Shown in pieces: positions 21,305 through 32,318 of a stretch of 64,000 bases of DNA. Positions within the stretch are counted from its first letter, which is position 1. Every line of letters starts with the position of its first letter. Position numbers and translations under genes: made by a program. A model generated the notes under the pieces. The model had not been told where the DNA came from, searched no databases, and was given only the letters and a program-made list of their open reading frames with translations. Source of the DNA: Branchiostoma floridae (Eukaryota > Chordata > Leptocardii > Amphioxiformes > Branchiostomatidae); contig NC_049979.1 in assembly GCF_000003815.2 (NCBI RefSeq), positions 11,385,381 to 11,449,380 of the forward strand, written 5' to 3'.

Positions 21305-24300
21305 ATGGTAGTTCGGTAAGAACATGGCGAATAAATTATTAATACGGATACAGTGCAACTCCTTGCCGAGCCTCTTACAGCAGATGTCAGGTGACACAAG
21401 CGTCCCTGAAATAGCCGACCGACTCACCGCTCATCTCCTCGTTTTTACCTAGTATTATTCCGCTGAGGATAGTAAGTGCTGGGAACAATACCTTCTTTTA
21501 GTCAGATTTTGGGCATTATTTTAATTTCTTCGGTGTTATTAGCATTAAAACATGTGTATTGTAAAAGCTATAGCAACTATATCGATACTTAGGCTTGTTT
21601 TTGCCAACCGCGTAGGGTTTTTAGGCAGGAGAGTGCTGCAACCCGTCTGAGGCCTGAATTTTTGCAGCGGCTTTGTCACATGTTCATTTCCTTCTCTCAC
21701 ATGACCTCTTGTTTGGCCCCGTGATCAGGCTTTCCTTCTACCTGGAAAATTTAAAATCCGAACTTCAGGACACATGGATATGCTAGATCAAGCCCTGGAC
21801 TCCAGGTAGGTGGGGTTGGGTTCTACGCGCGGGGGTTTGGTTTGGGCCACAATGGCGTCTGGGTTGGCACAACAAATGTTGCGGAGCGGGAATCTGGGAA
21901 AGGCATATTTGCTGTCTACCGAGAAGAGAGTGGGGACTGGATAGGGAAAGTGTTCGGGGGTAGAATTCGGTACTGTTCCACGGCCGGGAGGTGTCCGTGG
22001 GAAACGCCTTGAGGGCTGGCGATCGCGGGGAAGTGCACGGCGGCTCCCGCCCGTTCCAGCCTTCGGGGCAGACATGCATATGAGCCGCCGCACCATTGAT
22101 AAGGCCCTGGCGCGTCATGGGGCTTCGATCCGGGGGCCAGGCGGTGGGGAGGGAGGGGGTGGGGCCACGGAGATACGCGTCTTTCCTGCGGCACTTGCTG
22201 TAGCATAATGATGTATTATTTATGTTAACAAACCTCTGAATAAAGAATTACTTAGTAGGAGACCCTTGTAGCAAGAGCAACGTTCATGATTGCATTTGTT
22301 TCACTTTCGCAATTTGCCACATGCAAGTATAGGGACATCCACCCTTATTTGTTTACACGAACCAAGGCGTATTTAATTTTTAAACCCAACAGAGTATGAT
22401 ATCTTCTAGTATGAATCTTAATACGTTACAACCCACTGGTTACAACCTAACACAATTGTCCTCGTAAGTTGATCAAAATGGTCTGCAACATATGTTCCAG
22501 CTGGCAAAATCTTACAAAGTAAAATGTTTCACATTGAACACACACACTGGCCTAGCAGGTGACATAACAGGTGAAAATATAGTTTTCAAGCCCTACAGTT
22601 GTAATGTCAGAATTGTAATGTTCAGAATTGAGATTTTTCATACTGATTTGAAGATATTATCTTTCCTTTACAGCCAGGAGAAGGGCCAAGAAGGAGAGGA
22701 GCAAGTCACAATCCATGCAGTGTCAGAAGGTGGGTCATACAATGTGGTCAATTAATTAAAACGTACCCAACATGCTGATCAAGAAGACTGGGGGTGAAAA
22801 TGTAAGGTGTGATGATGCCGCAAAGCACTACTAGATACAATGTATTGGAAAAGAGTCAGCCCTCACCTCAGTCCGGGGACTTAACTTGTTATCCATCCGC
22901 TGAGTCGCACGAATCTGCCAGTTTGAAAAACACCTGTTTGTGTTTGCAGGATGTCTTGTCGAGGTATGCAGTTTAGATATGAGAATGAGACTGATTTATT
23001 CTGTTCATTATACTGGAGGATGTTGCATCAGAGATTTCTTTAGGGTTTACACCCGTCTTCACGGAAGGGACCTGGCAAAATTCTGTTGGTGGATATTAGT
23101 GATATGTTGATTTTTGGAACAATCAGTTCACCCATAAGAATGGTCAAACTCAAAGCTATTCTTACTTGCTTCAACAGTAAAACTGTCCCGTTTCTGTGTA
23201 GGTGGTGAAACAGCTACAGTCACAGTAAATGCCTCTGACGACCAGACTGCTGCGGTGATCGCAGCCCAGCAGGGAGGGAGTTTCACAGACGGAAACATTC
23301 AGTACCAGTTCCGTACGGAGAGTAACGGGCAGGGACAGGTAACATTAATAAGCCATCTCAAAGTTCTGAGTGTGCATATGCAGTCATGGTGCCTTGTGGT
23401 GTTGGTCCCACCAGGATTTTTTCGCACCGTAGGGGGAATCATGTCATGGTGAAGCCAAATGGCAAAAAGTACATGTATGATCACAGTGGGGGTCTGGGGA
23501 CAGAAAATTTGTAATCCATTCCCTCAGAGACTTTATTTCATTTTGACATAAAGCCAACATTTTTACCTTACCTACAAAATAATAGAAAAGCCCTCTACAC
23601 TAGTTGAAACACAGCGCTTATTGTTAATGCCAAAATCACAGTGTAGTAGATCCAAATCACAGCATAGGAGCCCCCAACTGCTCTGGTGTGAACCTATTTG
23701 TCTATTTTTTTTACATTACAGAAGGGTCACTCAAAACTCACTGAAAAAAAGTGTAGCTCTCCATAAAGCTCACATTGGCCTCCAGACCATGGTTGGGAGT
23801 TGGTCATGGGCAAGGTTATATACAATGTACTAGGGCAAGTGAATTTTTAAGAATTTGTCCAACCCTGTTGTTGTTCTTCCAGGTGACATACAGGGTGGTG
23901 CAGGTGACAGACGCCGCAGCTGGAGATCCCCAGGCCGACACCTCCCAGGTGAATGTGGTAGTCACCTCAGGAAACTTTGTACCTGCTTCTCAAACTGTCA
24001 CTCAGGTCAGGAACATAGAATGGTGTTCGCCAACTTCTGCTTTCATTTCTTTACCACTTCTTGTTATGATCGGCTTAGCAATGGGAGGCCCAAATCCTTT
24101 TTTTATGATGAAATTTAGATATTGTGTTTTCATCATCGTGAAGACAGTGCCTGGTATTTTGTGTGTATTGGTAAAGGCATGCAGTTCTGTTCCATTTCTG
24201 CTTTCTTTTAGTATATGATATTATAAACCAAGAAGATGCACAATTTCTTTTCTTTTCATAGTTTGTTGGGGGAAGCTGTCAAACTAGCATACGTACTTTT

Positions 24301-27300
24301 TGGCGTAGCATATATAAATACATTTTCTACCACTATCATCTATTTTTGAGTCATTTTGAAAGAAAACTCTCGCCACACTTTTATCTGACTCGATTTCAAC
24401 TTTGTCCTTTCCAGCAGGCGGTGATTCAGAGCCCATTTGCCAATGGCACAAGTCCTTCCAACGTCACAGAGCACAACGCTGGCGAGACGCGGTTCACATA
24501 CTTCCCTGCCACAAGTGTGGGGGAGGCAGGGTCCACACAGACCGCTGAGGGCACCACACTTACACAGACTGCAACAGGAGGTCAGTTCGTGTTTCTGGGC
24601 CGAGAAATATCTACATAACCAACATATATAAGCATGAGACATGGATCCCACATGACAAGGGCTAGCAAAAGAACAAGAAAACAACTGCAGCCAGTCAAGG
24701 GAGGGGTCCATAGTGGGAAATATGATGAAATCTTGTAGCATTGCAGTACATATGTTATTTTGCTGCCACTAATGACACATGCGTTTAGATTTGTGCCATT
24801 TGCTCATGAAAAGCACTTATCATTTTGTCAAGACTTGTTACCCGTGCTTTACACATCTTACAGATTTTAATCTAACCTTGAACTTTCCAGAGTTTATCAT
24901 CCAGACCAGTGGAGCGAGAGAAGCGGTGACCACCACCCAACCCGAAAATGTCACTTTGGCACAGCCAGCACAAGGAGGTATGTGGAGTTACACTTAAACC
25001 TGGTTTGACTCAATATCAAAAAGGCAGAAGAATTTGACTTTTTTTCTATAAACATTCTTTTTGCATTCCTGTATATTTGATTTTGACATCATGGAACAAA
25101 GGCAGTCGTCATTGGCTACTTGGACAACCTGGCACCAAGAGTTAACTCATACAAGCCCTTAAGTGTAATAACCCATGTTATTGTGTATTTTACAAGGGTC
25201 ACTTGCCTTTGTTAAACACATTAAGTTGCCTTTTGGTGTGGAAGTGTGCATAGTCCAGTGGTTAGTGAACCTGTCTCTGGACCAAGACGTTAGGAGTTTG
25301 AATGTTGACTGTTGTCACTCACTTGACAAGGCAACTGGAAAGGGTTGCAGTCCTTAGGACTGGAAGTTAGGCCATGGTCACTTTTCTACTTGTTGAAAAG
25401 AACACGGGGGATCTCCCCAATACCAAAAAAAACTGTATATACTGTGCATATCATCTGTCTTTCCTCTCCTGACCAGTGGAAGATAAGCTCTTGATTGAGC
25501 TAAAGTAGGGTAGACTAGAATTGATTGCCCCACTTTTGCATTTGTAGTGATTGGCCAAGATGTACACCAGACAGGAGCACCAGGTAAAGAATCCTCCCAG
25601 CTTCAAGTCAAGAACCTTGACATGCGAGCCTTGCATGTGACTTATGGACAGGATAGTGTGGCTGCTTCAAGGATGAAACCTTTCCCTGTTTCTTACTTGT
25701 CATTTGCTGCCTCTGCCCTGGGTGGAAGGTTCTATAATACTGAATGCAGAATGCCACAAACTTACATCTACAGTTTTGTATAGAGCAGTAGAGAGATTAT
25801 CATCATGTTTTTGTTCTGAAGAAAATAACATCTCAATGATGTCTATGGTTTAATTGAATGATTTGGTGAAGATTTTCCTTTGTTTGAGCCCAAGTTATGA
25901 TTACATTATGTATTAATCAAAACTTTGTAATCACCTCTTACATAAAGCATGAGATGAGACAATGTCCACTTGCTTTGTTACTTATGATATGATTTATAAT
26001 GCTTGGTGACAAATAAACTGCATATCTACTAGTGCTAACTACTGAAGTGAAACACAGGAATGCAGGTTTATGTAGTATCTTACAGTCATATGTCAAACTG
26101 TGCTTGGTTTATGAATGCTGTAGATACTGATGCCTACTTTACTTTCCTGTCCATCAGGCCAGTTCTATGTCATGATGTCTCCACAAGATGTTTTGCAACA
26201 GGGAGCACAGCGCACCATCGCTCCTAGAACACATCAGTTTAGTCCGTGAGTATTCAGGCCTCCATGTTTTATGCAAAATAACATGCCCCAGCGGTGTATG
26301 TGTGGGTTAGTGCAGGTAGAAGTTAGAGTCATGCAAGTATTTTCATCTTAGTTGTGCTGAACTAACAGACAAAGTGTTCCCAACCCTGTTCTTGTATATA
26401 TAGAGGAAACCTGGCTAGTTGTAGCTTTGCTTACAAGGGTTGATGCTGGATATTGACATGCATTTCTGGTGCAGTGATGATTTACATTTGTTTCATAAAA
26501 CATATTTTTCATTTCTGAAAGTTCCCTCTATGTTTGGTTGTTCACAGAAAAATGGACAATACACGTCCAGTCAGGGATGAAAGGAGAAGAGTGTCCCACA
26601 ATGAAGGCAAGTATTGGTCATTTTCTTAATCTAAATGCTTAATCTCCAAGCAGATCTATCAGTGGCAAGGTAGTATCCAAAGGGCCAACCAGTATCCGAC
26701 AGGCTTCCAGTGGCCTGTTTGATACTGGTTGGCCCTTTTATTTGGACACTGCCATTAGTAGATCTGCTTATGGATTATAAATACTCAACTGTAAGCTTCT
26801 TGTCTTTTTCTGTATTCCCATCTTGCCAGCTTAGACGTGCTTGGGGTTGAGATTTTGAGGTTTTGGTTGCAGATCACCATCTACTACAATATGAAATAGG
26901 GCCTTTCAAGACAATTGCAAAAGTACATGAAATGTGATGTGGCAAGTCCTATGTAGTTGAGAAAATGCAGACCTTCTGTTTGATGAAGCTTGCAATGAGT
27001 TGTCAACAATGCCATAAAATTTAAATTTTTAGTTCGTTTTGATCCACTGTTAGCTGGCTATTTACAAGCTAATCTTCCAGATGTCTAGAAAAAAAGACAT
27101 TACAATACATTACAAAATCTTATCAGCACACATAAGTACACTAAAAATATTAAGATTCATACATAATATGTACCAGTTCATATCTATAACTATTCAATTC
27201 AAAGGCTTGTGCATCAGAGTTGGACAATGCCTTTAAAAAAATGATTGTTTTCCTTTCTACAGTTGAACGTCGCCGTAGAGACAAAATCAACAACTGGATC

Positions 27301-28366
27301 ACGAAGCTGTCCAAGATTGTCCCTGACTGTGCCCAGGACCATACGAAGCAAGGACAGGTGGGGGTAATGACATTTACTTGAACTCACAAGCTGATGCTTT
27401 GCTGTGGAGGGGGAGGGGGGCGTTTCTGCTTTGCAAAGCCTAATGATGACTCAGTCTGCAGTATATCTGTAGCACTAACATGGTGTAGAACAGCATTGGC
27501 GGGGAAAGCGGGAACATTTGCTTGAGATGTTTGAATAGTATACACAAGTAGTTTAGTAACAACACCAGCAACATCTGTGCATACCTTTCTTTTACTGGAA
27601 GTTCAATCTGATGCCATTGCAAAATATGTATTCATTTGTAAGTCATCAGCCATAGTAAGAATTATTTAGTAAATTGGTCTTTGTTAGTCATTTACAAATA
27701 TTTGCAGTTAACTGCTTATTAGATTACTTGATGATGGACTTACAGTTTTCTCTTGCTCATAGTTGATGCACCTTTTCTTCATGTGCCAGGGAAATGAAAT
27801 GTCTTCTATTGGTCTTTTCTGAAACGTTATGTGTTCTTTCAACATACAGAGTTTTGTGTATAAATCATATTTCCTTTATATGATTTGGGTCCATCAAAAA
27901 TGTTATTCCCATAGGCAGCCATGCTAGCTAATGTGGAGTCTTTTCTGTGACACTACGACCTGATGCTAACTTGTCCCAAGAAAGAGTACAAAGGAGACTA
28001 TTGATTTAAAGATAACATATACATTTTCAGAAAAGACCAAACTTTTGTGCAAGCAACACAGAAAATTTCATCTCATTGGCACTAACAAAGCATGCAAGTT
28101 GTGCTCTAGATGTAATATGCTCCATCTTGTTTCTCTTGTATGTTTTCACACAGAGTAAAGGAGGAATCCTTGCCAAAACATGTGACTACATCCACGAGCT
28201 GCGCACAGCTAACGCCCGCATGGCGGAAAGTCTGAAGGACGCGGAGCGCATCTCCGTGGACGCTGAGTTGCTACGGCAACAGGTTGAGGAGCTGAAAAAC
28301 GAAAATGCGCTCTTGAGGGCCCAACTTAACCAGCATGGTATTGAGGCCGTGAGCTCCAACCAATAG
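21305..28366 (+). CDS. USF1: Upstream stimulatory factor (USF1/USF2 homologue), bHLH-ZIP
   Basis: Firm exons: 22674-22729, 23202-23338, 23883-24005, 24418-24580, 24891-24977, 25548-25583, 26158-26245, 26548-26606, 27263-27357 and 28154-28366. A tentative 11-base first coding exon, 21305-21315 (ATG then GTAAGA donor), fits the phase and gives 355 residues (human 310 and 346). The activation region includes NIQYQFRTE and FTYFPATSVG. The USF-specific region is QFYVMMSPQDVLQQ. The basic region and helix 1 are RRRVSHNEVERRRRDKINNW; helix 2 is SKGGILAKTCDYIHEL. The leucine zipper ends ELKNENALLRAQLNQHGIE. USF dimers bind CACGTG in the nucleus. The intron after HNE uses a GC donor; the 87- and 36-base exons are both phase 1 to 1 and skippable. 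Vertebrates have two such genes; this looks like the single pre-duplication form. The symbol means USF1/USF2 class. Confidence 0.93.
21780..22205. other. GC-rich block in USF intron 1, unassigned
   Basis: Richer in GC than its surroundings, with open frames of 96-111 codons in overlapping minus-strand frames and long open plus-strand stretches. I recognise no domain, and the frames look composition-driven. It could be an insert of foreign or repetitive origin. Confidence 0.35.
25244..25440 (+). repeat. tRNA-derived SINE copy in a USF intron
   Basis: AGTCCAGTGGTTAGTGAACC (A-box region) followed by TTAGGAGTTTGAATGTTGAC (degenerate B-box), then a body ending GGGGATCTCCCCAATACC and an A-run. This is the usual head and body order of tRNA-derived SINEs. 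Family not pinned. Confidence 0.55.
26651..26770. mobile_element. Fold-back element in the GC-AG intron of USF
   Basis: Arms of about 55 bases: AAGCAGATCTATCAGTGGCA then CCAAAGGGCCAACCAGTATC on the left, answered by GATACTGGTTGGCCCTTTTA then GTAGATCTGCTTAT on the right, with a short loop near 26710. It is non-coding and would form a strong hairpin in the pre-mRNA. Confidence 0.7.
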
Positions 28367-30330
28367 TGTGACAAGACGTGTGCATTTTATCATGTTGTAC
28401 AAAGGAGGAAAACCGGATGTGGGACCTTCCCAGGGAGCACCTCAGAATGGACTATGTACTAGAAGGAGATGTACCATACATTCCAATAGCAGTACTGTGA
28501 AGTTTCCTGTACTCCCCAGTTTTCTTCAACTGAGTCCCATAACAGTGCTGTACCTAGTGTAAAGATGTGTGAAGAAAAACACATAGGGACCCAAAGTATT
28601 GTTGACTGGTGAAAGTGCTTTAGTGTGTTCTAATATAAAAAATGATGCAGACTGTTTTTAAATTTATGTAGATTGAAACTCCTCCAGCGTTCAAAAGCGG
28701 CAACATACGCATCAACCTTTTCCTATACACAGAATATTCAGCTATGAGAATTGTGTATTGTTGTAGCAGACTGGTAGAATGTGCTTGTGTGAGTGAGTAA
28801 GTGTATGTGTGAGGAAAATGTTGTTCATGTATAAGAAATGCACATGAAACTAGTCAAAAGATTGCCGACAGCACATGTTATCCTTTTATGCTTGGTCAGG
28901 TTTGGTCACCATGATAGTGAAGTCCAATACTATTCAAGTGTTACATGTGAGAATGCTTCCAATAGTTTGATTTCAGTATTCTTGGTTCCATATGTCATAG
29001 CATAGTCAGACAGAGCATTTCTGTAGTAGGTAGTGTGAAATTTGGTCTGGCCAGCAATAGACAAAATGATACATTCACCAGAAATGTTTTGTGTGTTTAG
29101 GAGGACTCCAAATATATGTTGTTTTGTACATGTGCAAAATAAGATAATGCTGATCTCATCTGACTGGAATATTTGTTTTGAAAATTCTTTTGATAAGGTT
29201 ATCCTTATGTACACAGATAAACAGAAACCTGAATTGACTTTGCTTGTAGTTTGTTTCTAGCAAGCTGGTAAACGTAGCTTTTGATTGTTGCGGTGAAAAT
29301 ATGGGAAATGAAATATGCTCTTCTTTTTATTAGTAAAGGTAGCCAAGTATGGAGGGATAGAACTTATATAATGTGATATGCAGAAATTAATGTTGGCCTC
29401 TACATTGTGTACATACAAGTAATGTAGCCATTTACTTGAAAACAATTGTACCCAGAGTTTTTTTTGTATATGTTGCCCCTGTGAGTTGTTTCACTCTTTA
29501 AGCCATTTTGTACCTCTTGCAAAATTGATACTTCATGCATTGGTTAGTAAGTCTTGGTGTGTACTGGTACTACTTTAGGGCAGACCAGGAAGAGTGATTA
29601 AAAAAAATGGCATAGAGCGGACAATAGGTTACTGTTTCAAATTGGAAACTAAGCAATAGTACATGTAGCTAAGATATGGCTCATCCACTTCAGTTTTTGT
29701 GTTTAGAACTGTGTTTGATATAGTTTCAACTGTACTGGTATTTAAGCTATGTGTATTGAAAAAGTAAATGGCCCAGGTTCACCAAAATGTCTTCAGTACT
29801 CTAACTGCAAAGAAAGAAAACCACTTCTTTGTAGTGCAACACATTGTCAGAAACCCGTCATTTTTTATTGTTAGCTTCCTAGGTCCTTCCTGATCTGGTC
29901 TTGAATCCTGTGTTCCTAACAGGGAAATCTCATAGTGGGCCCCAGAGGGATGTTATTCCTAAAGCCTATATAGAATAGAAGTCTATGTAGAATAGGTTTG
30001 GTGAAAAGATATGTGAAGGACAGCCACATACATGTGTTCAAATATCAGGATTACAGTACAAAAAATCAGCACTAGATGTATGGACCGAAGTAGCAACAAC
30101 ACTGTACTAGATGAGCAGAAACTAAGATGCGTCATGCAACTAACAAGTTAGTATGTAGTTCTCATGATGATTGTTGAAGTCTCTACATGAAATATTCCCT
30201 CAACTCTGTGTGAATAGGTTAATATGATCAATGGCAGGATGTATAATCTATAAACAAATGGTACATGTTTCTTTTTGTGACTCTTCTTCAAAGTGTACAT
30301 ATTTTTGACAATAAAGAAAAGCTCAAGAAG
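28367..30330 (+). other. Probable 3' UTR of USF
   Basis: About 1.95 kb of AT-rich non-coding sequence follows the TAG stop. The first canonical AATAAA in a good position is at 30310-30315. UTR extent is inferred; no transcript data are available. Confidence 0.55.
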
Positions 30331-31156
30331 CTCACACTTCAGATGACTTTTGATTGCCCCAATTGATACTTTCTATGGGATATGAATGGGGTGAAAATAG
30401 GATAAATAGTTGGCCAGCAGAGTGGCCCCATGAAACCCCATTGTGGCCAAACTCCCATGGAAATTATTCTTCCTATTTGACTAACTCCTTAACCACTTTT
30501 CAACCAGCGTAGTTAGGCTGGTGAGATGACAAGCCTACGCGACATGTTTCTGCAGATATCTAATGTGTAGAGTTTCAGTTAACTTGATGATTGAGTTCTT
30601 TGTAGCACACCAAAAATGATTTCCCTGTCAGTGGTTAAGTAGCCCTGCTCCCTTTCTCACAGTCTGGGTAACAATGACTGGTTGTAGTTCTCACTCACAC
30701 TGCTAGATGATGCTGCAACATCAGGCTCTTATCATGCTGGATTTCAGTCACAAGGACCCACAACTACCCTGATTAAATCTCGCTTATAGCAGCCCGCCCA
30801 ATATCCGCCGGCCCCCCAGTCACAGCCCTGGGCAGAGAAGTTTGCGCTGCATAGACTAGACCCACAACATGAATCAGGATAGTAGTTTCAGGACCATCCT
30901 ACAAGAATAATGACCAAAATACTCAGCTGCTGTGAAAGCAGCAGGTGACAAGGGATTTTTTCCTTGCAAAATCAAAATAACCCATTCTGGCTTTTCTTGT
31001 TGGACCGGTCCAGAAAAAAACGGACCTGAAATAAATCAGTGGACCGGATGTCGGACCAAATCGAAAATGAACAGATTATACCGGCATGCCTTCATGGTGT
31101 TTTGGAGCTTACACATAACGTTACAAGTCCAAGAAAATAACAAGACTCAGAGTGAA
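30331..31156. other. USF to USF3 intergenic sequence, first part
   Basis: No exon recognised. The 84-codon frame at 30932-31186 runs into the inverted-repeat element that starts at 31161 and is not credible. Confidence 0.5.
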
Positions 31157-31160
31157 TTAA

Positions 31161-31857
31161 AGGCATACTACGGGATTTTTGAATAAAACAAAAAGTAGCT
31201 TTTCCTACTTTTTCTTTACATTGTTAGTTCAATCAACCCTATAGTATTGCATACCAATATTCATTGAGAGATGTTGCGACATCAATGCACCACATAAGCA
31301 TGATGTATAAAAATTGTGATCTTCCAAGAAACAGATGGGCACAGGCTGGTTACTGCCTCTGTGTGTTGTTGTTTCTTGCTTATCAGCCTGGCTTCCCAGT
31401 GGGGGGCCAGTTGACAGTTCCTCTGAGTACAGTAGACTAGCTTTCTGTACAAGGTTTCTTGCAGTTTTGAAGGGAATATGACCTTAGCTTGTTGATATCC
31501 TACGAAATAGACTAATAAGTTCATGATTATATGCTATTTTAGAATGATTAGATATTGGTGTTTCCAAAGAAGGTCTCCATTGTTTTCTTTATCTGCAGTC
31601 TGCCATGCATGTGCTAACTTATTACCCCACCCCGGGGGACCTACCGGTGGCAAGCAAGACCTGCTGGAGGGTCTAACTTGGGGGGACACAAGGTTACAGG
31701 GTGCCTAGAGCGGAATGTTTGTAGACTAATCCTTTACGTCCCTAACGTGAAATAATGACACAAAAGTGTCAAAAAGTGACAAAAAGTAGTAGTAAATCTG
31801 ATATTTCTTAATTCTAGAATATTTCAAATTTGAGCGCAAAAACTGCGTAGTATGCCT
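31161..31857. mobile_element. TTAA-flanked inverted-repeat transposon (non-autonomous)
   Basis: Ends AGGCATACTACGGGATTTTTG and its inverse (CAAAAACTGCGTAGTATGCCT), flanked on both sides by TTAA (31157-31160, 31858-31861). TTAA targets are typical of piggyBac and Kolobok families. The 697-base interior has no transposase frame. A second, partial copy lies at 5763-5820. Confidence 0.75.
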
Positions 31858-32244
31858 TTAAGCGCCAATGGACTTCAGATACTCCACAACTGAATAAGAT
31901 TCGTGATTACTTTGAGTGACACCAAGGGGGGAAAGCTCCTTGGTGACACTCATTACTCTTCTTCGGGGTCTCTAGAATCAATGTGTGGTTGATATTATGT
32001 TTGCTTGTTGTTTTTGTTGATGTTTTAGATATGGGTAGGAAGTTGATGAGTGAGTTTCAAATTATATAACGTTAATGCATTTCTATCAATTCTTCTGGTC
32101 ATGCGGTACTAAATTTTTCCGCAAGAGTACGTTACATATCCGAAGAATCCCTGGCGGGCTGATAACGAGTGATGACCATGTGGTATGCGCACACCCCCGC
32201 AATAACAACAAAGTGGACTGATCCGGTTATGGTAATTTGTCAAA

Positions 32245-32310
32245 ATGGCGGCACCCAAGTTCGTCTCCGAGCCCACCACCTACGAGAATCCTGCTAATTT
32301 TGCCTTATAA
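32245..32310 (+). promoter_or_regulatory. Upstream ORF in the USF3 leader
   Basis: A 21-codon frame starting in AAAATGGCGGC and ending TTATAA only 8 bases before the USF3 ATG. The context AANATGGCGG also fits a YY1-type initiator, so this may mark the promoter rather than a translated uORF. Confidence 0.5.
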
Positions 32311-32318
32311 GTTTCACC

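Noticed and set aside
21783-22206. Overlapping proline-rich minus-strand frames of 96-111 codons
   Set aside because: Three overlapping frames in GC-rich DNA with no recognisable motif and lying in a USF intron; recorded only as an unexplained block.
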